A program made the translations under genes and the position numbers. From the NCBI RefSeq assembly GCF_900107285.1, contig NZ_FNPK01000008.1:1-64000 (forward strand): DNA of 64,000 nt. Direction: 5' to 3'. Below, one piece after another: positions 1-8,311 of the stretch. This DNA comes from Acinetobacter kyonggiensis (lineage in GTDB: Bacteria; Pseudomonadota; Gammaproteobacteria; Pseudomonadales; Moraxellaceae). The notes under the pieces are model-generated. The model was not told the DNA's origin and did no database searches. It worked only from the letters and a program-made list of their open reading frames with translations. Numbering within the stretch: position 1 is the stretch's first letter; each line of letters starts with the position of its first letter.

Positions 1-95
<95 letters not shown>

Positions 96-118
96 TACGA
101 TAAGTGAATATTTACAGG

Positions 119-138
119 TCGGGAGCTTGGGTTCCCGA
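119..138 (+). terminator. Weak hairpin after tuf
   Basis: TCGGGA (119-124) pairs with TCCCGA (133-138) around an 8-nt loop, followed by a short mixed T stretch. It lies between tuf and tRNA-Trp and could be a leaky terminator or a processing signal for a tuf-tRNA transcript. The stem is only 6 bp and the T-run is poor, so the call is tentative. Confidence 0.35.
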
Positions 139-148
139 TTTGTACTCT

Positions 149-224
149 AGGTCAGTAGTTCAATTGGTAGAGCGTCGGTCTCCAAAACCGAATGTTGGGG
201 GTTCGAGTCCCTCCTGGCCTGCCA
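149..224 (+). tRNA. tRNA-Trp (anticodon CCA)
   Basis: A 76-nt cloverleaf. The acceptor stem AGGTCAG/CTGGCCT contains one G-T pair, the anticodon stem TCGGT/ACCGA encloses loop CTCCAAA giving anticodon CCA, and the T-arm carries GGTTCGAGTCC. The 3' CCA (222-224) is encoded. It sits between tuf and secE, where E. coli also has a tRNA (thrT/trpT region neighbours), so it may be co-transcribed with tuf or with secE-nusG. Confidence 0.97.
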
Positions 225-242
225 TTATTTTTAAAAAAAAGC

Positions 243-269
243 TTGATGCTGGTTAAATTGTCATATAAT
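243..269 (+). promoter_or_regulatory. Possible sigma-70 promoter for secE-nusG
   Basis: TTGATG at 243-248 and a perfect TATAAT at 264-269 stand 30 bp upstream of the secE start. The spacer is only 15 bp, shorter than the ideal 17, so the -10 element is better supported than the -35. This is pattern matching only. Confidence 0.4.
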
Positions 270-298
270 AAGTCGCGAAGCCTACGACGAGTACAAAA

Positions 299-739
299 AT
301 GTCGAATGATAAATCGCGTGACGCATTAAGCGAAGCGCCAATTCCACAAAGAAATAATCCTGCTGAAGTTGTTCATTCTGGTTCCCCTGTAGATATAGTT
401 CTATGGGTTATCGCATTGATTTTATTGGTTGGTGCGACCATGGTGGGTCAGTATTTGCCAGCGTATTGGGCACCTGCGAATAATGTTTGGGTGCGCGTTG
501 GTGTGATTTTGGCTTGTATCGTAGCGGCTTTGGGTTTATTATACGCCACCCATCAAGGCAAAGGCTTTGTTCGTTTATTGAAAGATGCTCGAATAGAGTT
601 ACGTCGTGTGACTTGGCCAACTAAGCAAGAAACAGTGACCACATCTTGGCATGTTCTTGCAGTTGTTGTAATCGCTTCTCTGGTTTTGTGGAGCTTTGAT
701 TACATTTTAGGCTGGTTAATGAAGTTTATTATCGGGTAA
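299..739 (+). CDS. secE: Preprotein translocase subunit SecE
   Basis: The small essential subunit of the SecYEG channel in the inner membrane, which clamps SecY during protein export. The 146-aa protein has hydrophobic segments at about residues 32-52, 62-82 and 118-140, the three-helix form seen in E. coli rather than the one-helix form of many bacteria. The cytoplasmic amphipathic helix with [14 protein letters not shown] (about residues 99-112) is the diagnostic SecE motif just before the last helix. nusG follows after 7 bases, the standard secE-nusG pair. The Shine-Dalgarno before ATG 299 is weak (GACGAG). Confidence 0.97.
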   Translation: MSNDKSRDALSEAPIPQRNNPAEVVHSGSPVDIVLWVIALILLVGATMVGQYLPAYWAPANNVWVRVGVILACIVAALGLLYATHQGKGFVRLLKDARIELRRVTWPTKQETVTTSWHVLAVVVIASLVLWSFDYILGWLMKFIIG

Positions 740-746
740 GAGAGCT

Positions 747-1280
747 ATGAAACGTTGGTACATTATTCATGCCTATTCAGGTTATGAAAAACAAGTGATG
801 CGTTCACTTAATGATCGAATCCAGCGTAGCGCTGTAGCCGATAGCTTTGGTGAAGTCCTTGTCCCTACTGAAGAAGTAGTGGAAATGAAGGATGGTAAGA
901 AGCGTAAATCAGAGCGTAAATTCTTTCCAGGCTATGTATTGGTCGAAATGGAAATGAATGATGATACTTGGCATATCGTAAAAGAATGTCCAAAAGTGCT
1001 TGGTTTTATCGGTGGTACTGCAGAAAAGCCTGCACCGATTACGCAAAAAGAAGCGGATGCGATTCTTGCGCGTGTACGTAATACTGGTGAAGCACCTCGT
1101 CCTAAGACGATGTTTGAACCAGGCGAAGAATTACTTGTTGTTGACGGTCCATTCACCGATTTTAAAGGCGTGGTGGAAGAAGTTCAATACGAGAAGTCAC
1201 GTTTAACGTTGACCATTAATGTATTTAATCGACCAACTCAAGTTGAACTCGAATTTCGTCAAGTCGAAAAAGCGAACTAA
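747..1280 (+). CDS. nusG: Transcription termination/antitermination protein NusG
   Basis: NusG binds RNA polymerase near the clamp and, through its KOW domain, contacts Rho or ribosomal protein S10, coupling transcription to termination or translation. The 177-aa protein starts with the NGN domain ([11 protein letters not shown], residues 4-14, and [10 protein letters not shown] around 59-68) and ends with the KOW domain ([11 protein letters not shown] at about 136-146). Length matches the E. coli protein (181 aa). It is 7 bases after secE and 117 bases before rplK, with a hairpin in that gap. Confidence 0.98.
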   Translation: MKRWYIIHAYSGYEKQVMRSLNDRIQRSAVADSFGEVLVPTEEVVEMKDGKKRKSERKFFPGYVLVEMEMNDDTWHIVKECPKVLGFIGGTAEKPAPITQKEADAILARVRNTGEAPRPKTMFEPGEELLVVDGPFTDFKGVVEEVQYEKSRLTLTINVFNRPTQVELEFRQVEKAN

Positions 1281-1298
1281 TTTAGGTTGGTTGAAAAC

Positions 1299-1321
1299 GC
1301 CCGATTTGTTATGGATCGGGC
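1299..1321 (+). terminator. Hairpin between nusG and rplK
   Basis: GCCCGAT (1299-1305) pairs with ATCGGGC (1315-1321) around a 9-nt loop. The following bases (ATTGTTGTTG) are T-rich but not a true T-run. It probably reduces read-through from secE-nusG into the L11-L1 operon, or marks an RNA 3' end. A second small hairpin GTAAC/GTTAC occupies 1331-1346. Confidence 0.5.
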
Positions 1322-1355
1322 ATTGTTGTTGTAACGGTTTTGTTACATGAATAGC

Positions 1356-1389
1356 GTTGGGGAGCCTAGCGGCGTTTGTACCCAGAGGT
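1356..1389 (+). promoter_or_regulatory. Putative ribosomal protein L1 operator in the rplK leader
   Basis: The leader segment GTTGGGGAGCC...TACCCAGAGG lies just upstream of the rplK Shine-Dalgarno. The L11-L1 operon of gammaproteobacteria is repressed at translation by free L1, which binds a bulged helix mimicking its 23S rRNA site; the GGGGAGCC/TACCC arrangement resembles that site. Position and sequence agree, but the structure was judged by eye. Confidence 0.5.
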
Positions 1390-1397
1390 AATTTGAA

Positions 1398-1826
1398 ATG
1401 GCTAAGAAGATTGACGGCTATATCAAGCTGCAAGTTCCAGCTGGTAAAGCGAATCCATCTCCACCGATTGGTCCTGCATTGGGTCAACGTGGTGTTAACA
1501 TCATGGCATTCTGTAAAGAATTCAATGCTGCGACACAAAAAGTTGAAGCGGGTCTTCCAATTCCTGTAGTGATTACTGTGTACAACGACAAGTCGTTCAC
1601 ATTCATCATGAAAACTCCTCCTGCTGCGATTCTTCTTAAGAAGGCTGCTGGTATTTCTAAGGGTTCAGCTGTACCTAACAAAACTAAAGTTGGTAAGTTG
1701 ACTCGCGCTCAATTAGAAGAAATTGCGACTACTAAAGAACCAGATTTAACTGGTGCTGATTTAGACGCACGTGTACGTACCATTGCTGGTTCTGCGCGTT
1801 CTATGGGCTTGGAAGTGGAGTTATAA
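1398..1826 (+). CDS. rplK: 50S ribosomal protein L11
   Basis: L11 forms the base of the ribosomal GTPase-associated centre with L10/L7-L12 and takes part in factor binding and RelA activation. The 142-aa length equals that of E. coli. The N-terminal domain carries [20 protein letters not shown] (about residues 10-29), with the conserved PPIGPALG loop that binds thiostrepton-type drugs, and the C-terminal RNA-binding domain ends in [10 protein letters not shown]. rplA begins 3 bases after the stop, so the two are translationally coupled. Start ATG 1398 follows AGAGGT. Confidence 0.98.
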   Translation: MAKKIDGYIKLQVPAGKANPSPPIGPALGQRGVNIMAFCKEFNAATQKVEAGLPIPVVITVYNDKSFTFIMKTPPAAILLKKAAGISKGSAVPNKTKVGKLTRAQLEEIATTKEPDLTGADLDARVRTIAGSARSMGLEVEL

Positions 1827-1829
1827 GAC

Positions 1830-2525
1830 ATGGCTAAATTAACGAAACGTCAAAAAGCCATCGCTGCTGCTGTTGAAGCAAACAAAGTTTATACTTTGGA
1901 AGAAGCGGTACAAGTTCTAAACGACCTTCCTGCTGTTAAATTCAAAGAATCTTTGGATGTTTCAGTAAACCTAGGCGTTGACCCACGTAAATCTGATCAG
2001 GTTGTTCGTGGCGCGACTACACTTCCTGCAGGTACGGGTAAAACTGTACGTGTAGCTGTGTTTGCTCAAGGTGCTGCTGCTGAAGCTGCTAAAGCTGAAG
2101 GCGCGGACATTGTTGGTTTTGATGATCTTGCTGAAAGCATTCAAGCAGGTAATCTTGACTTTGATGTTGTTATTGCTGCTCCAGATGCAATGCGCGTTGT
2201 AGGTAAGTTGGGTACGATTCTTGGTCCACGTGGCTTAATGCCAAACCCGAAAGTCGGTACAGTAACTCCTGACGTAGCTGGCGCTGTTCGCAACGCTAAA
2301 GCTGGTCAAGCACGTTACCGTGTAGACAAAGGCGGTATTATTCATGCTGCGATTGGTCAAGTTGGCTTTGAAGCTGCTGCGATCCGTCAAAACCTTGAAA
2401 CTTTGGTTGTTGATTTGAAAAAATTAAAACCAGCGACTTCTAAAGGCGTTTACATTAAAAAGATCACTTTGAGCTCTACTATGGGTCCTGGTCTTACTAT
2501 TGATGTATCAAACGTTTCTAACTAA
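1830..2525 (+). CDS. rplA: 50S ribosomal protein L1
   Basis: L1 builds the mobile L1 stalk that moves E-site tRNA and is also the translational repressor of its own operon. The 231-aa protein matches the family length. The signature [15 protein letters not shown] lies near residues 131-145 and the N-terminus is lysine-rich (KLTKRQKAI). The 3-base gap from rplK fits coupled translation, so L1 binding to the rplK leader would control both genes. Confidence 0.98.
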   Translation: MAKLTKRQKAIAAAVEANKVYTLEEAVQVLNDLPAVKFKESLDVSVNLGVDPRKSDQVVRGATTLPAGTGKTVRVAVFAQGAAAEAAKAEGADIVGFDDLAESIQAGNLDFDVVIAAPDAMRVVGKLGTILGPRGLMPNPKVGTVTPDVAGAVRNAKAGQARYRVDKGGIIHAAIGQVGFEAAAIRQNLETLVVDLKKLKPATSKGVYIKKITLSSTMGPGLTIDVSNVSN

Positions 2526-2675
2526 GTTTTTACTTATTAGATAGAACAGAATTTTAAAGCCCTGACTAAAATTTTAAGCACTGCTTAAAATTTTACGCAA
2601 AAAAAATCACATTTTGGTTGTTTTGCGGTGTTTTACACATTAGGCAAACTTTGAATTGATAGATGTAAGTTTATC

Positions 2676-2851
2676 AGCGTCAAAGACCTCGGGCGAGGAG
2701 AGTCTTTCGGGACTCACTTCTTAAAAGTCCAGTCCGAGTAGACGCGGTGGTGTGATTTATTCCTCCTCCGCGTGTAAGTCAAATTTTTGTTGACTTACGA
2801 ATTGGGAGTGTACTCGTTTGAGTACATAAATCACCGTTAGGAGGATTTACA
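2676..2851 (+). promoter_or_regulatory. L10 leader / rplJL autoregulatory region
   Basis: The 326-base gap between rplA and rplJ holds a structured leader. The part at about 2676-2741 (GACCTC...GAGGAG, GAGTCTTTCGGGACTC, AGTCC) fits the conserved L10(L12)4-binding leader. Downstream are a GC-rich hairpin (2742-2773), hairpin GTAAGTCAA/TTGACTTAC (2773-2798), hairpin GTACTC/GAGTAC (about 2810-2823) and a long-range match GTGATTTAT (2752-2760)/ATAAATCAC (2826-2834). TCCTCCT (2761-2767) is exactly complementary to the rplJ Shine-Dalgarno AGGAGGA (2839-2845). Known biology: free L10-L12 represses translation by binding this leader. Confidence 0.75.
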
Positions 2852-3367
2852 ATGGCTCTTCTTATAGAAAGCAAAAAACAGATCGTTGTTGAAGTAGCTG
2901 AAATTGCTTCTACAGCGTTCGCTGCCGTTGTTGCTGACTACCAAGGTTTAACTGTTGGGCAATTAACTGCTCTTCGTGTTGAAGCTCGTAAACTAGGTGT
3001 TGCTACACGCGTTGTACGTAATACTTTGGCTAAACGTGCTCTTCAAGATACGCAATTCTCTATCTTGAATGACAACCTTGTTGGTCCAACAATCTTAGCA
3101 TTCTCAACTTCTGAAGACGATATGGGTGCAGCTGCACGCTTGTTCGAAGAATTCGCTAAAACTAACAAAGCATTTGAATTAAAGGCTGCTGCATTTGACG
3201 GCAAACTTTATCAAGGTGAAGAAATTAGTGTTATCGCGAATCTTCCGAACCAAGAAAAAGCGCTTACTATGCTCGCATCTGTTCTTCAAGCTCCTATTTC
3301 GAAATTGGGTCGCTTACTTACAGCGCTTCAAGAGAAAAACGAAGCTCCAGAAGTTACAGAAGCTTAA
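2852..3367 (+). CDS. rplJ: 50S ribosomal protein L10
   Basis: L10 anchors the L7/L12 dimers to the large subunit and, as a complex with them, represses its own mRNA. The protein is 171 aa. The RNA-binding N-terminal domain contains VVADYQGLTVGQLTALR (about residues 26-42) and RVVRNTLAKRAL (about 53-64); the C-terminal helix that docks L12 dimers is at about 140-165. An unusually strong Shine-Dalgarno, AGGAGGA, precedes ATG 2852 by 6 bases. rplL follows after 42 bases. Confidence 0.98.
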   Translation: MALLIESKKQIVVEVAEIASTAFAAVVADYQGLTVGQLTALRVEARKLGVATRVVRNTLAKRALQDTQFSILNDNLVGPTILAFSTSEDDMGAAARLFEEFAKTNKAFELKAAAFDGKLYQGEEISVIANLPNQEKALTMLASVLQAPISKLGRLLTALQEKNEAPEVTEA

Positions 3368-3409
3368 ATCTACCTTCACACCATTCAATACCCATTTGGA
3401 GTTACTCTC

Positions 3410-3775
3410 ATGGCTTTAACAAACGAAGAAATCCTAAACGCAGTTGCTGAAAAAACTGTTCTTGAACTTGTTGAACTTATTTCTGCTTTTGAAGAAAAAT
3501 TCAACGTATCTGCTGCTGCTGTAGCTGTAGCTGCTGGTCCTGCTGCTGCTGCTGTTGAAGAACAGTCTGAATTCAACGTTGAGTTGACTTCTTTCGGTGC
3601 GAACAAAGTAGCTGTAATTAAAGCAGTTCGTGAAGTTACTGGTCTTGGCTTGAAAGAAGCTAAAGATTTAGTTGAAGGTGCTCCACAAATTCTTAAAGAA
3701 GGTATTTCTAAAGAAGATGCTGATGCACTTAAAGCTAAGCTTGAAACTACTGGTGCTACAGTTACTGTTAAGTAA
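3410..3775 (+). CDS. rplL: 50S ribosomal protein L7/L12
   Basis: The acidic stalk protein that recruits and stimulates translational GTPases. At 121 aa it has the N-terminal dimerisation/L10-binding segment (to about 32), an Ala-rich hinge (about 37-51, [15 protein letters not shown]) and the globular C-terminal domain with [20 protein letters not shown] (about 65-84), the conserved factor-binding face. It is the last gene before a double hairpin and a 305-base gap to rpoB. Confidence 0.98.
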   Translation: MALTNEEILNAVAEKTVLELVELISAFEEKFNVSAAAVAVAAGPAAAAVEEQSEFNVELTSFGANKVAVIKAVREVTGLGLKEAKDLVEGAPQILKEGISKEDADALKAKLETTGATVTVK

Positions 3776-3783
3776 TTTAGCTA

Positions 3784-3845
3784 GGGGTCTAATTTTAAAT
3801 TGACCCCGAAATTTGGCTGATGGCTCTTGGGTCATCAGCCTTTTT
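3784..3845 (+). terminator. Tandem hairpins after rplL
   Basis: Two stem-loops follow rplL. The first pairs GGGGTC (3784-3789) with GACCCC (3802-3807). The second pairs GGCTGATG (3815-3822) with CATCAGCC (3833-3840) and runs into TTTTT (3841-3845), a good intrinsic terminator. In E. coli the rplL-rpoB gap holds a partial terminator that lowers rpoBC expression relative to rplJL; the same role is inferred here. Confidence 0.75.
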
Positions 3846-3877
3846 GCGTTACAATTATCGGCTCGATTTTTGTTTGA

Positions 3878-3906
3878 TTGGTGTAAAAAGCATCAATTAG
3901 TATAAT
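3878..3906 (+). promoter_or_regulatory. Possible promoter for rpoBC
   Basis: TTGGTG (3878-3883), a 17-bp spacer and a perfect TATAAT (3901-3906) lie downstream of the rplL terminator and 175 bp before rpoB. The rest of the gap to 4080 is AT-rich, with an AATATTTT/AAAATATT inverted repeat near 3931-3956 and a GCCCG/CGGGC hairpin around 4037-4057 just upstream of the rpoB Shine-Dalgarno. Support is motif spacing only. Confidence 0.45.
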
Positions 3907-4080
3907 AAATCAATAATATCAAACATTTACCAATATTTTTTCATATTTGAAAATATTGCTAAGCGTTTTAATACCACTAAAAATTGCAGCATTTGTAAAA
4001 AGTGGTGGCCATATCGGCCTGTGTAATTCCTTCTAGGCCCGTTCTGCAGGCGGGCTTAGTTTACTTTCCGAGGACTCCAG

Positions 4081-7000
4081 ATGGCATACTCATATACCGA
4101 AAAGAAACGGATCCGTAAGAATTTTGGTAAATTGCCTAGCGTCATGGATGCTCCGTACTTGCTTTCGATTCAAGTCGACTCGTACAGAACATTCCTACAA
4201 GATGGCAAAACTCCAAAAAACCGCGAAGATATCGGTCTCCAAGCCGCATTTCGTTCAGTTTTTCCTATTGAAAGTTATTCTGGCAATGCTGCTTTAGAAT
4301 TTGTTGAGTATAGTCTTGGTAAGCCTGAGTTTGATGTGCGTGAATGTATTTTACGTGGTTCGACTTATGCGGCACCAATGCGCGTAAAAATTCGTTTGAT
4401 CATTAAAGATCGCGAAACCAAATCAATTAAAGATGTACGTGAGCAAGAAGTGTACATGGGTGAAATGCCACTCATGACCGAAAATGGTACCTTTGTCATC
4501 AATGGTACTGAGCGTGTAATTGTTTCTCAATTACATCGTTCACCAGGTGTGTTCTTTGACCACGATAAAGGCAAAACTCACTCTAGCGGTAAAGTTCTTT
4601 ATTCAGCACGTATTATTCCTTACCGTGGTTCATGGTTAGACTTTGAATTTGATGCAAAAGATTTAGTTTTTGTGCGTATTGACCGTCGTCGTAAATTACT
4701 CGCGACTGTCGTCCTTCGTGCATTAGGCTATAGCAACGAACAAGTCCTAGACATGTTCTATGAAAAAGTACCTGTGTATCTTGACATGGGTAGTTATCAA
4801 ATTGACCTTGTGCCTGAACGCCTGCGTGGTGAAATGGCTCAATTCGATATCACTGATGCTGACGGCAAAGTGATTGTTGAACAAGGTAAACGTATTAATG
4901 CACGTCATGTACGTCAAATGGAAGCATCTGGCTTAACGAAGCTATCTGTTCCTGATGAATACTTGTATGAGCGCATCACTGCTGAGGATGTTGCTTTACG
5001 TGATGGCGATGTAATTGCTGCAAATACTGTGCTTAGTCATGAAGTGATGGTGAAATTGGCAGAAGGCGGTGTTAAACAATTTAACATCTTATTCACCAAT
5101 GACATTGACCGTGGTTCTTTCGTTGCAGATTCTTTACGTGCAGATACGACTTCAGGTCGTGAAGAAGCACTGGTAGAAATCTACAAAGTAATGCGCCCAG
5201 GTGAGCCACCAACCAAAGAAGCTGCTGAAAACTTATTCAACAACTTGTTCTTCTCGTCTGAACGTTATGACCTGTCTCCAGTGGGTCGTATGAAGTTTAA
5301 CCGTCGTTTGGGTCGTCCATACGATGTGGGTACGGATCAGAAGTCACGTGCAATTGAAGGTATTCTTTCAAACAGTGATATTACAGATGTATTAAAAACA
5401 TTGGTTGAAATTCGTAACGGTAAAGGTGAAGTCGATGATATCGATCACTTGGGTAACCGTCGCGTACGTTCAGTCGGTGAAATGACAGAAAACCAATTCC
5501 GTGTTGGTTTAGTTCGTGTAGAACGTGCTGTTAAAGAACGTTTAAGCCAAGCTGAAACAGATAACTTGTCTCCACAAGATTTGATCAATGCAAAACCAGT
5601 TGCTGCTGCGATCAAAGAATTCTTTGGTTCAAGCCAATTGTCACAGTTTATGGATCAAAATAATCCATTGTCTGAAATTACACACAAACGTCGTGTATCA
5701 GCGCTTGGGCCGGGTGGTTTGACACGTGAACGTGCAGGCTTTGAAGTACGTGACGTACATCAAACGCATTATGGTCGTGTATGTCCAATTGAAACGCCTG
5801 AGGGACCAAACATTGGTTTGATCAACTCACTTTCAGTTTATGCAAAAGCCAACAACTTCGGTTTCTTAGAAACACCATATCGCCGCGTTGTAGATGGTCG
5901 TGTAACGGATGATATTGAGTATTTATCTGCCATTGAAGAAGTAGGTACTGTGATTGCACAGGCCGATTCTGGTGTAGATAAAGATGGTACGTTGACTGAA
6001 GAATTTGTTTCAGTACGTCATCAAGGTGATTTCGTTCGTATGCCGCCTGAAAAAGTGACGCATATGGATGTTTCTGCTCAACAGGTTGTATCTGTTGCAG
6101 CATCACTGATTCCGTTCCTTGAACACGATGATGCCAACCGTGCATTGATGGGTTCAAACATGCAACGTCAGGCTGTACCTACACTGATTGCGGATAAACC
6201 GCTAGTTGGTACAGGTATGGAAGCAAACGTAGCACGTGACTCAGGTGTATGTGTTATTGCAAAACGTGGTGGTCGTATTGAATTCGTAGATGCTTCACGT
6301 GTTGTGATTCGCGTCAATGAAGATGAAATGATTGCGGGTGAAGCGGGCGTAGATATCTACAACCTGATTAAATATACGCGTTCGAACCAAAACACCTGTA
6401 TTAACCAAACTGTGGTTGTGAAACTTGGTGATAAAGTAGGTCGTGGTGATGTCTTAGCGGATGGCCCATCGACTGATGGTGGTGAACTTGCGCTAGGTCA
6501 AAACATGCGCGTCGCGTTCATGACTTGGAATGGTTATAACTATGAAGACTCGATCTTGTTATCTGAGCGTGTGCTTCAAGAAGACCGTTTGACTTCGATT
6601 CATATCCAAGAATTATCATGTGTAGCACGTGATACCAAATTGGGTGCTGAAGAAATTACTGCCGATATCCCGAACGTGGGTGAAGCAGCACTGTCTAAAC
6701 TTGATGAATCAGGTATTGTTTACATCGGTGCAGAAGTGACTGCGGGCGATATTCTAGTCGGTAAAGTAACCCCTAAAGGTGAAACGCAATTAACACCTGA
6801 AGAAAAATTGCTTCGTGCAATCTTCGGTGAAAAAGCAGCTGACGTGAAAGATTCATCTTTACGTGTTCCATCGGGTACTAAAGGTACTGTGATTGACGTT
6901 CAAGTGTTTACACGTGACGGTCTTGAAAAAGACGAACGTGCTCAAGCAATTGAAAAAGCGCAGTTAGATGCTTACCGTAAAGACTTGAAAGAAGAGTACA

Positions 7001-8169
7001 AAATCTTCGAAGAAGCAGCACGTGAACGTATTGTGCGCTTGTTGAAAGGTCAAGAATCGAACGGTGGTGGTACAACTAAACGTGGCGATAAACTTGCCGA
7101 AGATATGTTGTCTGGTTTAGAGCTTGTTGATCTGCTTGAAATCCAGCCAAATGATGAAGCAATTGCGGAACGCCTCACTCAAATTCAAGTGTTCTTGAAA
7201 GAGAAGAGCATCGAAATTGATGAAAAATTTGCTGAGAAAAAACGCAAACTTTCTACAGGCGATGAACTAACCACTGGCGTATTGAAAGTGGTTAAAGTTT
7301 ACTTGGCTGTAAAACGTCGCATCCAACCGGGTGACAAAATGGCGGGTCGTCACGGTAACAAAGGTGTTGTCTCTAACATCTTACCAGTCGAAGACATGCC
7401 ACATGATGCCAATGGTGTCCCTGTTGATATCGTGTTGAACCCACTGGGTGTACCATCACGTATGAACGTGGGTCAGATTCTTGAAACTCACTTGGGTATG
7501 GCGGCAAAAGGTCTTGGCGATAAAATTGACAAGATGCTTCAACAGCAACGTACAGTGATTGAGCTTCGTGAATTCCTAGATAAGATTTATAACAAAGTTG
7601 GTGGCGAGCAAGAAGATCTTGATAGCTTAACTGATGATGAAGTACTGATTCTTGCAGGCAACTTGCGTAAAGGTATTCCTTTAGCTACACCAGTATTTGA
7701 TGGTGCAGATGAAGGTCAAATTAAAGAATTATTAGAACTTGCAGACATTCCACGTACAGGTCAAACCGTCTTGTATGATGGACGTACAGGTGAACGTTTT
7801 GACCGTCCAGTAACTGTAGGTTACATGTACATGTTGAAACTGAATCACTTGGTTGATGACAAGATGCATGCGCGTTCTACGGGTTCTTATTCACTTGTGA
7901 CGCAACAGCCATTGGGCGGTAAAGCTCAGTTTGGTGGTCAGCGTTTCGGTGAGATGGAAGTCTGGGCGCTTGAAGCATATGGTGCAGCTTATACCCTGCA
8001 AGAAATGCTTACTGTGAAGTCGGATGACGTTGAAGGTCGTACTCGCATCTATAAGAACATCGTAGATGGCAACCATTATATGGATCCGGGCATGCCTGAA
8101 TCGTTCAACGTATTGACCAAAGAGATCCGTTCTTTAGGTATCAACATTGAACTGAAAAATGGTGACTAA
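4081..8169 (+). CDS. rpoB: DNA-directed RNA polymerase subunit beta
   Basis: The beta subunit forms one pincer of the RNA polymerase active-site cleft. The 1362-aa length is that of Acinetobacter RpoB. The rifampicin pocket ([11 protein letters not shown], about 518-528, then [15 protein letters not shown]) has wild-type residues at the positions usually mutated (Q, D, H, R and S all intact), so rifampicin sensitivity is expected at this locus. Further landmarks are [17 protein letters not shown] around 565, the catalytic-site [12 protein letters not shown] around 1083-1094 and the C-terminal [14 protein letters not shown]. The Shine-Dalgarno GAGGA is 6 bases before ATG 4081. Confidence 0.99.
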   Translation: MAYSYTEKKRIRKNFGKLPSVMDAPYLLSIQVDSYRTFLQDGKTPKNREDIGLQAAFRSVFPIESYSGNAALEFVEYSLGKPEFDVRECILRGSTYAAPMRVKIRLIIKDRETKSIKDVREQEVYMGEMPLMTENGTFVINGTERVIVSQLHRSPGVFFDHDKGKTHSSGKVLYSARIIPYRGSWLDFEFDAKDLVFVRIDRRRKLLATVVLRALGYSNEQVLDMFYEKVPVYLDMGSYQIDLVPERLRGEMAQFDITDADGKVIVEQGKRINARHVRQMEASGLTKLSVPDEYLYERITAEDVALRDGDVIAANTVLSHEVMVKLAEGGVKQFNILFTNDIDRGSFVADSLRADTTSGREEALVEIYKVMRPGEPPTKEAAENLFNNLFFSSERYDLSPVGRMKFNRRLGRPYDVGTDQKSRAIEGILSNSDITDVLKTLVEIRNGKGEVDDIDHLGNRRVRSVGEMTENQFRVGLVRVERAVKERLSQAETDNLSPQDLINAKPVAAAIKEFFGSSQLSQFMDQNNPLSEITHKRRVSALGPGGLTRERAGFEVRDVHQTHYGRVCPIETPEGPNIGLINSLSVYAKANNFGFLETPYRRVVDGRVTDDIEYLSAIEEVGTVIAQADSGVDKDGTLTEEFVSVRHQGDFVRMPPEKVTHMDVSAQQVVSVAASLIPFLEHDDANRALMGSNMQRQAVPTLIADKPLVGTGMEANVARDSGVCVIAKRGGRIEFVDASRVVIRVNEDEMIAGEAGVDIYNLIKYTRSNQNTCINQTVVVKLGDKVGRGDVLADGPSTDGGELALGQNMRVAFMTWNGYNYEDSILLSERVLQEDRLTSIHIQELSCVARDTKLGAEEITADIPNVGEAALSKLDESGIVYIGAEVTAGDILVGKVTPKGETQLTPEEKLLRAIFGEKAADVKDSSLRVPSGTKGTVIDVQVFTRDGLEKDERAQAIEKAQLDAYRKDLKEEYKIFEEAARERIVRLLKGQESNGGGTTKRGDKLAEDMLSGLELVDLLEIQPNDEAIAERLTQIQVFLKEKSIEIDEKFAEKKRKLSTGDELTTGVLKVVKVYLAVKRRIQPGDKMAGRHGNKGVVSNILPVEDMPHDANGVPVDIVLNPLGVPSRMNVGQILETHLGMAAKGLGDKIDKMLQQQRTVIELREFLDKIYNKVGGEQEDLDSLTDDEVLILAGNLRKGIPLATPVFDGADEGQIKELLELADIPRTGQTVLYDGRTGERFDRPVTVGYMYMLKLNHLVDDKMHARSTGSYSLVTQQPLGGKAQFGGQRFGEMEVWALEAYGAAYTLQEMLTVKSDDVEGRTRIYKNIVDGNHYMDPGMPESFNVLTKEIRSLGINIELKNGD

Positions 8170-8180
8170 GACTCTCCATT

Positions 8181-8242
8181 AAATCTCCCCAAATCCCTCT
8201 TTAAAAAGAGGGGCTTCCTCAAAAGGGAAGAGGGGGAGATTT
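8181..8242 (+). repeat. Palindromic three-stem element between rpoB and rpoC
   Basis: An outer 10-bp stem AAATCTCCCC (8181-8190)/GGGGAGATTT (8233-8242) encloses two inner hairpins: CCCTCTTT/AAAGAGGG (8195-8212) and CTTCC/GGAAG (8214-8230). It fills most of the 94-base rpoB-rpoC gap. It has no T-run, so it does not look like a terminator. It resembles short intergenic palindromic repeats of bacterial genomes; a role in mRNA processing or mere selfish DNA cannot be separated here. Confidence 0.7.
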
Positions 8243-8311
8243 CTCAGTTAAAAAACAATATTTGTGACCCAGCCGGGAAGTGAAAATCTTTTCGGCACAC
8301 GGAGAAAAAAA

